Shown: piece by piece, positions 43,128 to 52,780 of the stretch
Position numbering within the stretch: position 1 is the first letter of the stretch
Layout of the letters: each line of letters begins with the position of its first letter
DNA from: Anaerolineaceae bacterium
GTDB lineage: Bacteria > Chloroflexota > Anaerolineae > Promineifilales > Promineifilaceae
Reading direction: 5' to 3'
Length of the DNA: 64,000 nucleotides
Assembly: GCA_002699125.1 (NCBI GenBank)
Contig: PABI01000002.1
Coordinates: 45,779 to 109,778, forward strand
Made by a program: the position numbers and the translations under genes
The notes under the pieces: model-generated
What the model was told of the DNA's origin: nothing
What the model saw: only the letters and a program-made list of their open reading frames with translations
Database searches by the model: none

Positions 43128-44138
43128 CTAAATCTCCACGTTCAGGCAGTCCAAAACGGCTTGAATGGGGCTAAAAATGGTGGATTGCGTAGAACCGGCA
43201 AAGAGCAGCCCTACCGCCTGCTGTGAATCGGCCGCCACGATGAGCGAGCCGGAATCGCCCCCTTCGGACATTGGTCCGGCAACCAGCTGATTCTCAAAGG
43301 TAGCTACCCGTCCTGCGCCGTAATTAACGCTGACGGTTGCTTCAATCGTGGTGATGGTGCCTGTGGTGAAGCCTGTCGTGCGCCCCGATTTGCGGATGGG
43401 CAGTCCCAACACCCCTTCTACCGTGCCTGAAACCTCACCGATGTTCAAAATTTCATCCAGCACATCATCGTCGTTAATGGGGCGGGCAACTGCCGCATCC
43501 ACCAAATTCACGGCCTGGGGATTGGCCTGAAGCACGGTGACGCGGTGCCGCGAACCAAGCAGGCCGGCAATCGCATTGCCAAAGCCGGCGTAAGCGGAAG
43601 CAATGCCGCAGTCAGAGCCGGTGTCGGTGCCAAAATCAATGGTGCAGAATCGTTCCAGCCGGGCGATGAGATCGTTGGCCACCGTGCCGCCGTCGGCCCC
43701 GCCGGGCTGAATGATGGGATCGCCGGCCACAGCGTCGTTGCTGTTGGCCAGGACGTGGTTGTTGGAGAGGATAAGCCGGTCACCCGTGGCGCGGTCGCGC
43801 ACAATACAGCCCAGCGTTCCCGCCGAAATCTGATAATGGCCGATGCTCACGCCGCCGGGGGCGGGCCGGAACTTGTCGGTGGGCACCTGGTTGGCCCGGA
43901 TAGTGCCGATTTGCACCACGTCTGTGGGCACACTGCCCAGCTGGGAAGGCACCAGCGCTTCTGGCGCTAACCCTTCGATGGCGATTTTGTCGGCCACCAG
44001 CACAGACAAACAGAGTTCATCTGTTTGCACGTTATTGACAATTTGCCGCCCAATGCCGACACCGACCACGTTGGGACGATCCATGAGTGCGGCCGTATGG
44101 GCTGCTTTTGCTGCTCGAATTTCGCTTAAATCTGCCAT
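43128..44138 (-). CDS. Trypsin-like serine protease (chymotrypsin fold) with N-terminal accessory domain
   Basis: This 336-residue protein has a chymotrypsin-like catalytic domain. The catalytic His is in LSNNHVLANSND, a candidate Asp is in IDFGTDTGSDCGIA, and the nucleophile Ser is in MSEGGDSGSLIV. The first 80 residues form a small domain also encoded separately by the next gene. There is no signal peptide, so it may act in the cytoplasm. ATG 44138 is supported by a GGAGGG ribosome binding site; the frame extends further but the upstream part is not needed. Confidence 0.82.
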   Translation of the reverse strand: MADLSEIRAAKAAHTAALMDRPNVVGVGIGRQIVNNVQTDELCLSVLVADKIAIEGLAPEALVPSQLGSVPTDVVQIGTIRANQVPTDKFRPAPGGVSIGHYQISAGTLGCIVRDRATGDRLILSNNHVLANSNDAVAGDPIIQPGGADGGTVANDLIARLERFCTIDFGTDTGSDCGIASAYAGFGNAIAGLLGSRHRVTVLQANPQAVNLVDAAVARPINDDDVLDEILNIGEVSGTVEGVLGLPIRKSGRTTGFTTGTITTIEATVSVNYGAGRVATFENQLVAGPMSEGGDSGSLIVAADSQQAVGLLFAGSTQSTIFSPIQAVLDCLNVEI

Positions 44139-44245
44139 TTTTCCCTCCGAAACGATAGTTAATTGGGGGAATGATGTGGGGTGCTTTGCGGATTGTGTCA
44201 GTATAAGCCAGGATGATGGGGAATACAACCGGGCGAACGTTTGAT

Positions 44246-44308
44246 AGGACTGGCAGTCCTGAAATGGTATCTTGAAAAACGGTACAATCTGATAGGACTG
44301 CCAGTCCT
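44246..44308. repeat. Inverted repeat of two AGGACTG-x-CAGTCCT units
   Basis: AGGACTGGCAGTCCT (44246-44260) and AGGACTGCCAGTCCT (44294-44308) are each almost palindromic and complementary to one another over 15 bp. The right unit reaches the stop codon of the leftward gene, so the structure would form at the 3' end of that mRNA. Confidence 0.85.
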
Positions 44309-45524
44309 AAGATTCTGATTGCTGGGCCAATTTCTGGTTCATCAGCTCGATTTGTCTGGAGAGTGTTTGGCGCGTTTTGGGATCCAGTGTTTTTTCCTGG
44401 GCCTGGCGCAATGTGTCGATGCTGCGCTCCGGGAAGCCTAATCGAGCATACCCATCGGCCAGGCGGCGCAGGATGGCCACATTACCGGGTGCACGCCCTA
44501 CTGCCCGCTGCCAATAGAGAACGGCCGTTGCCCACATCCCCCGCTGCGAAAACAGTTTACCCGCTCTGTCCAACACCAACGGGTCTTTAATGCGGTCGTC
44601 TGCTACGGCAATACGCCACCGCTTTTCCCGCTGAAAATCGCCCCCGGCCATAACCGCGAAATACACATTTAAAACGAGATATACGATGGAAAATATAGAG
44701 ACCAGCACAATTTGCCAGGCAGGAATCAGGCCAGTCAATGGTACTGGCGGAGACCAGATCGCTAACCCAATCGTCAAAAGTATAGTTAATATAATTGCCA
44801 ACATAGCCAACCAATAGGCCCAGACTTGCCGAAAATACAAGGCAACCGTGAGTCCGACAGAAATGGGCAGATTAATTACTACAGTAGTCCATAATCTCAT
44901 CCTGATTAATTTGAATTCCTCCCACACTATCAGACCTGAAGACGCATATTCAGCTACAACCAAATAAAATAATATGGTCTCTAGGAGAAAGAGGACGTGC
45001 CCAATGCTGCGAAAAACGATCCAGTTTTGCAGGTATTGCGTGCGGTTGGGGAATACTGGCTCCTTCCCTACCATTTTCCGCCGGCACTTGGGGCAGCGTC
45101 TGTCGCTGCGCTGCACCGGTTCGGCGCAGTAGGCACATAGATTGGCCGAGCTGCTCCAGGCATCCTGAAATTTGGGCTTATGCGGATCGTTGGCTTCTGG
45201 CAGAACCAGATCGTAAACGGGCTGATCCCATTGTTCTGGTTTTGCTTCTTTTTCTGGAGAGGGAGCGGGTGAGGCTTGGGGAACAACCCCTAGCTTTTTC
45301 AGCCCTTTTTTAGCAATTTCATTATGAGGATTGATCGCCAGCACGTTTTCCAGACAAACTTGGCGATCCTCTTTCGTTTTTACCGTGCCGCTTAGCCACA
45401 GCCAGGCCGTTTCATTTGCCTCGTCCTGCTCCACGATTTTCATAAGGAGCTGGTGGGCTTTTTCCCGCTCACCGGCCTTAGCCGCCTGGATGGCAATCTT
45501 GAGAAGCTGGTCACTCTCTGTCAT
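44307..45524 (-). CDS. Membrane protein with TPR-like repeats and a zinc ribbon
   Basis: This 405-residue protein has an N-terminal TPR-like helical repeat (KIAIQAAKAGEREKAHQLLMKIVEQDEANETAW). A four-cysteine zinc ribbon follows at about 132-152 (CAYC...CPKC). Five or so membrane helices occupy residues 167-300, and a C-terminal TPR segment (WATAVLYWQRAVGRAPGNVAILRRLADGYARLG) closes it. The role is unknown; scaffold or membrane-sensor functions are typical for such mixtures. It lies downstream of the sdh operon on the same strand, separated by a strong hairpin. Confidence 0.7.
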   Translation of the reverse strand: MTESDQLLKIAIQAAKAGEREKAHQLLMKIVEQDEANETAWLWLSGTVKTKEDRQVCLENVLAINPHNEIAKKGLKKLGVVPQASPAPSPEKEAKPEQWDQPVYDLVLPEANDPHKPKFQDAWSSSANLCAYCAEPVQRSDRRCPKCRRKMVGKEPVFPNRTQYLQNWIVFRSIGHVLFLLETILFYLVVAEYASSGLIVWEEFKLIRMRLWTTVVINLPISVGLTVALYFRQVWAYWLAMLAIILTILLTIGLAIWSPPVPLTGLIPAWQIVLVSIFSIVYLVLNVYFAVMAGGDFQREKRWRIAVADDRIKDPLVLDRAGKLFSQRGMWATAVLYWQRAVGRAPGNVAILRRLADGYARLGFPERSIDTLRQAQEKTLDPKTRQTLSRQIELMNQKLAQQSES

Positions 45525-45573
45525 GGCTCAGTTGTTTGGTAGGGTACGCACTGAAACTTAAGCAAGCTTATTC

Positions 45574-45609
45574 AAGGTGCGACGCACTTAAAAAAGTGCG
45601 TCGCACCTT
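45574..45609 (-). terminator. Perfect 16-bp hairpin downstream of sdhB
   Basis: The arms AAGGTGCGACGCACTT/AAGTGCGTCGCACCTT (45574-45589, 45594-45609) have a 4-base A loop. It sits 7 bp past the sdhB stop and before the next same-strand gene. No clear T-run follows, so it may act as a 3' stabiliser as well as a terminator. Confidence 0.7.
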
Positions 45610-45615
45610 CTCAGT

Positions 45616-46341
45616 CTAAACTTCGTCAGATGTTAAGGCCATCTTGACTTCGGCGATGGCTTTGGTGACTTCAATTTCACGTGGGCAGGCGTTGGTGCAG
45701 TTGAAGATGGTGCGGCAGCGCCAGACGCCCATCGTGTCGCCGGCTACATTTAGGCGTTCGTTGTATGCTTCATCACGCGAGTCAAAGATGAAGCGATGGG
45801 CCTGCACAATGGCTGCCGGGCCGATGTATTTTTCGTTGGCCCAGAAGCTGGGGCAGGAACTGGTGCAGGCGGCACACAAAATACATTTGGTGGTGTCATC
45901 AAAGCGGGCGCGGTCTTCTGGAGATTGCAGCCGTTCACGGCCGTTTTCCGGCACAGGCGAATCGTTGACAAAATAAGGCATCACTGAGCGATAATGCTCA
46001 AAGAACGGGTCCATATCCACGATTAAATCTTTGAGGACGCGCATTCCCAGGATCGGTTCCACCTGTATCTTGGCCTCGTTGCTGCCTTCTTTAGCCAGGC
46101 GCACCACCAGCGTTTTGCAGGCCAGGGCGTTGACCCCGTTGATGCGGACCGCATCGGAGCCACAAACGCCGTGAGCGCAGGAGCGGCGCAGCGAGAGCGT
46201 GCCGTCTTGTTCCCACTTTACCCGGTGCAGCACATCCAGCACGGAATCGTTGGGGCGCACATCCTGAACGGTGTACTCACCCCACCAGGGAACGCTGTCC
46301 TTTTCCGGATTGAAGCGACGGATGCGTAATTGAACTTGCAT
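45616..46341 (-). CDS. sdhB: Succinate dehydrogenase iron-sulfur subunit
   Basis: This 241-residue subunit carries electrons from the flavoprotein to the membrane anchor. Cluster motifs are in order: CAHGVCGSDAV plus a later Cys for the 2Fe-2S centre (Asp at the third ligand position, as in E. coli SdhB), CILCAACTSSCP for 4Fe-4S, and CRTIFNCTNACP for 3Fe-4S/4Fe-4S. ATG 46341 follows AGGAGA and starts at the conserved region; upstream frame extension runs into sdhA. It is the last gene of the sdhCDAB operon. Confidence 0.95.
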   Translation of the reverse strand: MQVQLRIRRFNPEKDSVPWWGEYTVQDVRPNDSVLDVLHRVKWEQDGTLSLRRSCAHGVCGSDAVRINGVNALACKTLVVRLAKEGSNEAKIQVEPILGMRVLKDLIVDMDPFFEHYRSVMPYFVNDSPVPENGRERLQSPEDRARFDDTTKCILCAACTSSCPSFWANEKYIGPAAIVQAHRFIFDSRDEAYNERLNVAGDTMGVWRCRTIFNCTNACPREIEVTKAIAEVKMALTSDEV

Positions 46342-46355
46342 AGGAATCTCCTCGT

Positions 46356-48143
46356 TTAGTAGACGCGTTCCTTGGGCTCGTAGCGGCCCAGGGTGACGGG
46401 TTTGTAATCCAGACGATAGCCACCATCTTCCGTGCGGAAGTAGAAGGTATGTTTCAACCATTCCTCATCGTTGCGTTTTTGGTAATCATCGCGGGCGTGG
46501 CCACCACGGCTTTCCGGGCGGGCCAGGGCAGAAACGGCCGTTACCTCTGCCAGTTCCAGCAAGCAGCCCAGTTCCCACGCTTCCAGCAGGTCCGTGTTAA
46601 ACTGCTGCCCTTTATCGTCGATCTGGATGTTACGGCTGTAGGATTCGATGAGTTTGTTCAGATCGGAAACGGCCGTACTCATCGTTTCTTCGGTGCGGAA
46701 TACGCCCACGTTGGCGGTCATCGTTTTTTGCATTTGGCTGCGCAGCTCGGCGGCCTTTACGCCACCGCTGCCGTTGCGAATCCGGTCAAACTCGGCCATC
46801 ACTTCCGCGGCGGGATCGTCGGGCAGGGGGAGCAAATCGGCCTGGTTGCAATATTCAGCCATGTGCTTGCCTGAGCGGCGGCCAAAGACCACCAAATCCA
46901 CCAGGGAGTTGGTGCCCAACCGATTGGCCCCATGAACGGAGACACAGGCACATTCACCGGCAGCATAGAGGCCATCGATCAGGCTGCCATCGACGTTGGC
47001 TAGAACACGGCCGTCTACATCCGTTGGAATGCCGCCCATGGCGTAGTGAGCTGTTGGCTGCACCGGCATTGGTTCCGTTACCGGATCCACGCCTAAATAG
47101 GTGCGGGTAAAATCGGCAATGTCTGGCAGCTTGGCTTCAATGTAATCCCGATCAATACGGCGGGAATCACCCGCTTCTTCAAAATAATGGTTTACGGTTT
47201 CGGGGCGAATATCCAGATGGATATAATTTTGCCCGTTAATGCCCCGCCCCGCCTGTATTTCCAGGAACATGGCCCGGCTGACCACATCGCGGCTGGCCAA
47301 ATCTTTAATGGTGGGCGCGTATTTTTCCATGAAGCGCTCCCCCTTGCCGTTGATGAGCACACCGCCCTCACCGCGCACGCCCTCAGTGATAAGCACGCCC
47401 AGGCGGAAGATGCCCGTAGGATGGAATTGGAAGAATTCCATGTCCTCCAGCGGTACGCCGCGCCGCAGGCAAATCGCAGCGCCATCACCCGTTAAGGAAT
47501 GGGCGTTGGAGGTCACTTCCCAGCAGCGACCCCAGCCACCGGTGGCAAAATGGACCGCCTTGCTGTGGAAAACGTGAAACTCGCCGGTGCTAATTTCTAT
47601 AGCCACCACGCCGCGCACGGTGTTGTCCACGCGAATGAGGTCAACAACATGAAACTCATCAAAGAAGTTGACTTTGTTTTTGATGCACTGTTGGTAAAGG
47701 GTTTGCAAAATCATGTGGCCGGTGCGGTCGGCGGCGTGGCAGGCACGCTGTACCGGTTGGCCTGTTTCATTATTGGTGTGGCCGCCAAAACGGCGTTGGG
47801 AGATGGTGCCGTCGGGATAGCGATCAAACGGCAGCCCCATGTGCTCCAGTTCTACCACCGTATCCACTGCTTCTTTACATAAAACGTCAACCGCATCCTG
47901 GTCTGCCAGATAATCAGACCCTTTTACGGTGTCGTAGGCGTGCCATTCCCATCTGTCTTCTTCCATATTGCCCAGTGCGGCACCAATGCCGCCTTGCGCT
48001 GCGCCCGTGTGGGAGCGCGTAGGATACAGTTTGGAAATGACGGCAACGTTGGCGCTTTTGCTGGCGTACAGCGCTGCCATTAATCCGGCGCCGCCTGCAC
48101 CTACAATAACGGCGTCGAATGTGTGTGTTTTTACGTTAGCCAT
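46356..48143 (-). CDS. sdhA: Succinate dehydrogenase flavoprotein subunit
   Basis: This 595-residue FAD subunit oxidises succinate to fumarate. It has an N-terminal FAD motif [15 protein letters not shown], the covalent FAD histidine in [15 protein letters not shown], the substrate-site [36 protein letters not shown] and the cap and helical domain [19 protein letters not shown]. The length is typical. It is flanked by sdhD and sdhB on the same strand. Confidence 0.96.
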   Translation of the reverse strand: MANVKTHTFDAVIVGAGGAGLMAALYASKSANVAVISKLYPTRSHTGAAQGGIGAALGNMEEDRWEWHAYDTVKGSDYLADQDAVDVLCKEAVDTVVELEHMGLPFDRYPDGTISQRRFGGHTNNETGQPVQRACHAADRTGHMILQTLYQQCIKNKVNFFDEFHVVDLIRVDNTVRGVVAIEISTGEFHVFHSKAVHFATGGWGRCWEVTSNAHSLTGDGAAICLRRGVPLEDMEFFQFHPTGIFRLGVLITEGVRGEGGVLINGKGERFMEKYAPTIKDLASRDVVSRAMFLEIQAGRGINGQNYIHLDIRPETVNHYFEEAGDSRRIDRDYIEAKLPDIADFTRTYLGVDPVTEPMPVQPTAHYAMGGIPTDVDGRVLANVDGSLIDGLYAAGECACVSVHGANRLGTNSLVDLVVFGRRSGKHMAEYCNQADLLPLPDDPAAEVMAEFDRIRNGSGGVKAAELRSQMQKTMTANVGVFRTEETMSTAVSDLNKLIESYSRNIQIDDKGQQFNTDLLEAWELGCLLELAEVTAVSALARPESRGGHARDDYQKRNDEEWLKHTFYFRTEDGGYRLDYKPVTLGRYEPKERVY

Positions 48144-48164
48144 GTTTATCCTGCACTTTTTTAG

Positions 48165-48587
48165 TTAACCGGGTAAATTTTGAGCGGCTTGACGAGCAGC
48201 TTCTGGATCGAAAAGTGAAATACCAATCGCTGCCCAAATAACTGTCGCCACCACAAAAATTGCCAGAATGACGTTGATCGTTTTCATAACGCCTGGATTG
48301 TGGATGTAATCCTCCAGCACGTTACGCAGCCCATTGACACCGTGGGGAATAGCAAATAAAAGCAAGAAGATGTCATATACTTTCCAGCCCCAGGAGTTCC
48401 ACTGCTCAGCGACAAAAATCAGGGTCAGATTGCCGCTGCTGTTGAGCACATGCTGAATGATCATGTGCCCGACGGCTAGAATGAGCAAAATCAGACCAGA
48501 CATGCGCATGAAGAGGTAAGCGTAACGTTCAAAGTTGTATTTTACCTGTACCTTGCGGCGAGTAATTGAGGGGGTTGCAGATGTCAT
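48165..48587 (-). CDS. sdhD: Succinate dehydrogenase membrane anchor subunit
   Basis: This 140-residue protein has three predicted membrane helices (about residues 26-48, 66-90, 100-125). The heme-linked His is probably in ILAVGHMIIQHVL, and the quinone-site region GVNGLRNVLEDYI is in the usual second loop. It pairs with the sdhC product to bind quinone and heme b. It lies between sdhC and sdhA. Confidence 0.85.
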   Translation of the reverse strand: MTSATPSITRRKVQVKYNFERYAYLFMRMSGLILLILAVGHMIIQHVLNSSGNLTLIFVAEQWNSWGWKVYDIFLLLFAIPHGVNGLRNVLEDYIHNPGVMKTINVILAIFVVATVIWAAIGISLFDPEAARQAAQNLPG

Positions 48588-48602
48588 AATTTGTTTGCTC
48601 CC

Positions 48603-49049
48603 TTAGCCGGTAAAATCGCTCACGCGGGGGATTTGCCAGCAGGCGGCACCCAACTCGCTGCAGCGGCCGAAAAATTCAATAAACATGTAGACGCCAATGG
48701 GGACAAATATTACCGCAAACAAGACCCAAACAATGGTGGCGCTGCGCTGCTGATGTTTCCACCATTCCGGCTTGAAGTCCAAAATGGTGATGCGAATCCC
48801 ATTGAAGGCATGATATAAAACGGCCGCCATAATGCCAATTTCGCCAACGGCAAAGAGGGGATGTTTAAACAGCTCCAGTGACCAGGCGTACAGCTCTGGG
48901 TAAAAGTGCGCGTTGGCCGTGTCCCAAACGTGTATTACCAGAAAGCCTAAAATGGCTAACCCGGATATGCGATGGGCAATCCAACTGTAATGGCCGCTCT
49001 TCCCACGATACCGCACACTCTCGCGTATAGTGAGTATTAAAGATGACAT
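48603..49049 (-). CDS. sdhC: Succinate dehydrogenase cytochrome b subunit
   Basis: This 148-residue membrane subunit has the conserved SdhC pattern. RYRGKSGHYSWIAHRISGLAILGFLVIHVW contains the quinone-site Ser/Arg region and two histidines, and AVLYHAFNGIRITILDF gives the axial heme ligand. ATG 49049 follows a near-perfect AAGGAGATACATG ribosome site and starts at the family N-terminus. It is the first gene of the operon. Confidence 0.9.
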   Translation of the reverse strand: MSSLILTIRESVRYRGKSGHYSWIAHRISGLAILGFLVIHVWDTANAHFYPELYAWSLELFKHPLFAVGEIGIMAAVLYHAFNGIRITILDFKPEWWKHQQRSATIVWVLFAVIFVPIGVYMFIEFFGRCSELGAACWQIPRVSDFTG

Positions 49050-49404
49050 GTATCTCCTTCCTCCACCTTGAGTGGATATTTTGTAAACGGCGCACCGCTG
49101 GAATAGACCTGAAGAGGATTTGGGTCGTTTACTCAAGTGAGAGCAACAGAACGGATACGCCTTCACATGAAATCAAGTCCGGTTCATTATAACACGTTTG
49201 TTGGGGAAGGTAAGGAATTTTGTAAGGAGGATGACGGCCGTTTTTGCGGTATAATTGTGTGCATGCACTCTGGCATGATATGCTGTTTTATAGTTGATAA
49301 ACGTAGTAAAATGCTGCCTTTTGTCTTATCAATTGATGAACATCTGCAGGATAGACAGATGGATGCTTGTCTAGCTTTTTAGCGACTGCTACACTTTAAG
49401 CCTG
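49050..49404. other. Divergent promoter region of the sdh operon and the tandem GNAT gene
   Basis: On the minus strand, 49186-49194 reads TGTTATAAT, a perfect extended -10 about 140 bp before sdhC; no good -35 is seen. On the plus strand, TATAAT at 49250-49255 is a candidate for the rightward gene. No convincing gene is present in this 355-bp gap. Confidence 0.55.
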
Positions 49405-50463
49405 ATGATTAGACCATTTAATTTGCGTGATTTACCCCTTGTTCACCGGCTGAGTGAGCTCGGTGTTTCTCTCCATACGGAATCTGCCCTGACCAAAAAT
49501 TTGCACCCCACGCGGGGCGCGCTCTTTAGTCTGGTGGGTGGGGATTTTCCCACGTATGTTTGGAAATCCGACAAGAATGGGCTGGCCGGCTTTATTCAGC
49601 TTTGCCTGGATGAGGAGAGCGTACATGCTCATATTTTGTATTTGAGCTCGACGGGTGAGGGACAAATTGCGAGCGAGTCGAACGGCACGGCCGTTTCCGG
49701 GGCAGAAACTGTGAATGGTGAACGGCCGTATCAAGTAAATGAAGATGCCTGGCTGCCCTTGCTGGATCAAGCCGTGATAGAGGCAGGCCAGCGCGGTATT
49801 CACAGCCTGGTTGCCGAAGTAGACGAATTAAGCGACGAACTGCCCGTTTTGCGGCGGGCTGGCTTTGTTGTCTACACGCGCCAGGACGTGTGGGTGTTGG
49901 CCAATGGCGAGGTGGCCAGTGAAAAAGATAAAGAAAAAAATATTTTAAGACCCCGCCAGGCGGAGGACGATTGGGATATTCAGTTGTTGTATGCCAACAC
50001 GGTGCCCCGTCTGGTACAGTTAGTGGAGCCGATGCCCCCACTACACGATGGGGCAGGTTGGGTGTTACATGAAGATAATGAATTAGCAGCCTTTGTCCAT
50101 GTCCATGTGGGACCGGTGGCCACCTGGATGCGATTGTTTATCCATCCCAGTGCTGAAGCGCAGGCCGACCAGATTATTACGGCCGTTGTGCACAACACAC
50201 CTGCGGCGGCTACTCGCCCCATTTACTGCTGCGTGCGCCGCTACCAAAGCTGGGTGCAAACTGCGCTGGAGCGTTCTGGCTTTACCCTGTGGGGCAGCCA
50301 GGCCGTGATGGTCAAACATATTGTGCAAAAAGCAGCCAGGCCACTTTCGGACCTGTCAGCAGCGTTGGAGGCTCAGGGAATTACCCCAACAGCCCCATTC
50401 ATCCGACAATATCAAAAAAAGGAGCGTGAGGAAGTCAAAACAGCCCCTCCGGCTCCTGTGTAA
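49405..50463 (+). CDS. Tandem GNAT-like domain protein
   Basis: This 352-residue protein appears to contain two acetyltransferase-like halves. The first runs from MIRPFNLRDLPLVHRLSELG to RRAGFVVYTRQDVW, the second from ILRPRQAEDDWDIQLLYANT to LERSGFTLWGSQAVM. The acetyl-CoA loop R/Q-x-x-G-x-G/A is weak in both, so catalytic competence is uncertain. The C-terminus is charged (KKEREEVKTAPP). The substrate is unknown. Confidence 0.6.
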   Translation: MIRPFNLRDLPLVHRLSELGVSLHTESALTKNLHPTRGALFSLVGGDFPTYVWKSDKNGLAGFIQLCLDEESVHAHILYLSSTGEGQIASESNGTAVSGAETVNGERPYQVNEDAWLPLLDQAVIEAGQRGIHSLVAEVDELSDELPVLRRAGFVVYTRQDVWVLANGEVASEKDKEKNILRPRQAEDDWDIQLLYANTVPRLVQLVEPMPPLHDGAGWVLHEDNELAAFVHVHVGPVATWMRLFIHPSAEAQADQIITAVVHNTPAAATRPIYCCVRRYQSWVQTALERSGFTLWGSQAVMVKHIVQKAARPLSDLSAALEAQGITPTAPFIRQYQKKEREEVKTAPPAPV

Positions 50464-50475
50464 AAAAATAAATAC

Positions 50476-52131
50476 ATGAATCTTTCACAAACAGAACAAG
50501 CAAAAGAAGATTTACAAAAACTATTAGCGATATTACCGGCACCCATTGCCGAAAAAATTGAATCAATTGGTCGTGAAGTTGAATTGCTAGAAGTCGTCAT
50601 GGATTTGGGCCGCCAGCCGACGGCGCGCTACACGGACGGCGAGGTGATTTTGCGCCAGGAAGAAGTAACGGCTGCCGATATCGCCGCCGTAGTAAACGGC
50701 ATTGGCGATTTTGACGATGACAACCGGGCCGGCATTGCCCGCACCCTGCACCGTATCTCCGGCATTCGTAACCGCAAGGGTGAAGTGGTGGGGCTTACCT
50801 GCCGTGTGGGTCGCGCCGTTTACGGCACCATCGACATCATTGAGGACATCATTGCCGAGGGGTACAGCATTTTGCTGCTGGGACGCCCCGGCGTGGGTAA
50901 AACCACCATGCTGCGCGAAATGGCCCGCATTCTGGCTGAAAAGCGGCGCGTGGTCATTGTTGATACCTCCAATGAAATTGGCGGCGATGGCGATATTCCC
51001 CATCCCGCCGTCGGCCGTGCTCGCCGGATGCAGGTGCCGCGCCCGGCTCATCAGCACGAGACGATGATCGAGGCAGTGGAAAATCACAATCCCGAAGTGA
51101 TCATCATCGATGAGATTGGTCGTGAGCGGGAAGCAGCTGCGGCCCGCACCATCAATGAGCGCGCCGTACAGCTCATTGGCACAGCCCACGGCAATACGCT
51201 GGAAAACTTGCTGCTCAACCCAACGTTGTCTGACCTGGTGGGCGGCATTGAAAGCGTGACGCTGTCTGATGATGAAGCACGGCGGCGTGGAACGCAAAAA
51301 ACTGTGTTGGAGCGGCGCGCTCCCCCGACGTTTGATGTTCTCATTGAGATTCAGGACCGCGAAAAGCTGTTGGTACATCCTGACGTGACGGCATCGGTGG
51401 ATTCGATGCTGCGCGGCCAGCCGTTCCGCGTTGAGTTCCGCTCGCGCGACGAGGCGGGCCAGGTGCAGGTGGAGCAGCAAAGTGCGGTGGTAACCTCTGC
51501 AGCGGTGACAGGGCGGCGAGACGCGGGTCCCCGTCGCGAAAAAACGCGCGAGGATCGGAACGGCCGTATCTTCACTAATGGCAGCGGCCGGGCCAATGAT
51601 GGCAAGCAGGCTGCGACCTTGCCTACAGAACCGGTGCCGTACGAAGAAGAATCCGACACGCTGCACGTGTTTGCTTACGGTGTGGCCCGCAACCGGCTCA
51701 TCCAGGCGGCCAAGCGGCTCAAGGTTCACATCACCCTGGTAAATACCCTGCCTGAAGCGGATGTGCTGGTGACGCTGAAAAGCTATTATCGCAAGCGGCG
51801 GCAGCTCATTAACGATGCCGAGCGGCGGCGTACCCCGGTTTACGTACTGCGGGCCAATACCACCCATCAGATGGAAAGCTTTTTGATTCAGGTGATGAAT
51901 CTGGATGCACCGAGTTCAGCCGATCCGTTTGAGGCGGCGATTGCTGAAGCCGAGCGGGGCATTGAGTTGATTCAGGCGGGGCAGGCTTCTGTGGATTTGC
52001 GGCCGGTTGGTTCGGCCATTCGGCGCTACCAGCATCAGATGGTGCGCCAGGCCGATTTGGTTTCACACAGTTACGGCAAGGAACCGAACCGGTATGTGCG
52101 CATCTTCAGCGCCAGCCGCGACAACAATTAA
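50476..52131 (+). CDS. R3H-domain ATPase (Ycf45 / SpoIIIAA-like)
   Basis: This 551-residue protein has an AAA-type ATPase core like SpoIIIAA and the plastid Ycf45 family. Walker A is LLLGRPGVGKTTMLREMA (about 133-150), Walker B is VIIIDEIGREREAAAA, and a sensor region IGTAHGNTLENLL follows. A C-terminal R3H-like single-strand nucleic-acid binding segment (VSHSYGKEPNRYVRIF) follows a long linker. Members are thought to act on nucleic acids, but the exact function is not established. The next gene is tmk, 22 bp downstream. Confidence 0.85.
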   Translation: MNLSQTEQAKEDLQKLLAILPAPIAEKIESIGREVELLEVVMDLGRQPTARYTDGEVILRQEEVTAADIAAVVNGIGDFDDDNRAGIARTLHRISGIRNRKGEVVGLTCRVGRAVYGTIDIIEDIIAEGYSILLLGRPGVGKTTMLREMARILAEKRRVVIVDTSNEIGGDGDIPHPAVGRARRMQVPRPAHQHETMIEAVENHNPEVIIIDEIGREREAAAARTINERAVQLIGTAHGNTLENLLLNPTLSDLVGGIESVTLSDDEARRRGTQKTVLERRAPPTFDVLIEIQDREKLLVHPDVTASVDSMLRGQPFRVEFRSRDEAGQVQVEQQSAVVTSAAVTGRRDAGPRREKTREDRNGRIFTNGSGRANDGKQAATLPTEPVPYEEESDTLHVFAYGVARNRLIQAAKRLKVHITLVNTLPEADVLVTLKSYYRKRRQLINDAERRRTPVYVLRANTTHQMESFLIQVMNLDAPSSADPFEAAIAEAERGIELIQAGQASVDLRPVGSAIRRYQHQMVRQADLVSHSYGKEPNRYVRIFSASRDNN

Positions 52132-52153
52132 AAAGCAGATCAGGAAATTGTGC

Positions 52154-52780
52154 ATGTTTATCACGTTTGAGGGGCCAGAGGGCAGCGGCAAATCAAGCCA
52201 GATTGCTCTGCTGGCCTCTTTTTTACAACAGCGCGGCTTAACGGTGGTAGCTACGCGGGAGCCGGGTGGGACGCCGATTGGGGATGAAATTCGGGCTTGT
52301 GTACACAACGTGGCCAATACGGCGATGACGCCAACGGCCGAAATGCTGCTTTATTCGGCATCGCGGGCACAGCTGGTGGGGGAGTTGATACGGCCGTCAC
52401 TCGCTGTCGGAAAAATCGTTTTGTGTGATCGGTTTGCTGACAGCACGTTAGCTTACCAGGGCTACGGCCGTGGCTTGAATCTGGATCATTTACGCCAGGT
52501 GACCCAAATTGCTACAGGCGGGCTGGTGCCGGACCTGACGTTTTTCCTGGACATTGACGTGGAACGGGGCCTGGCGCGGCGCACAGATGGCGGGCTGGAG
52601 ATGAACCGGCTTGATTTGGAAACGGTGCAGTTTCATCAGCGGGTGCGCGAGGGATATCGCCAGCTCATTGCAGAAGATCCAGACCGCTGGTTGATTATTG
52701 ATGCGGATCGGCCGATAACGGCCGTTCAGCAAGATTTACAGAAAACGCTGCTGGCACGTCTGGAAACAGTGCGCAGTTAA
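52154..52780 (+). CDS. tmk: Thymidylate kinase
   Basis: This 208-residue enzyme phosphorylates dTMP to dTDP. The P-loop is FEGPEGSGKSSQ, the substrate site DRFADSTLAYQGYGRG carries the DR[YFH] motif, and the lid is around ARRTDGGLEMNR. The N-terminal MFITFEGPEG sets the start at ATG 52154, with an AGGAAA ribosome site. It shares an operon with the R3H ATPase. Confidence 0.95.
   Translation: MFITFEGPEGSGKSSQIALLASFLQQRGLTVVATREPGGTPIGDEIRACVHNVANTAMTPTAEMLLYSASRAQLVGELIRPSLAVGKIVLCDRFADSTLAYQGYGRGLNLDHLRQVTQIATGGLVPDLTFFLDIDVERGLARRTDGGLEMNRLDLETVQFHQRVREGYRQLIAEDPDRWLIIDADRPITAVQQDLQKTLLARLETVRS

Noticed and set aside
49137..49382. 81-codon open frame between the sdh operon and the tandem GNAT gene
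   Set aside because: It has no recognisable pattern, starts at a GTG without a ribosome site, and covers likely divergent promoters.
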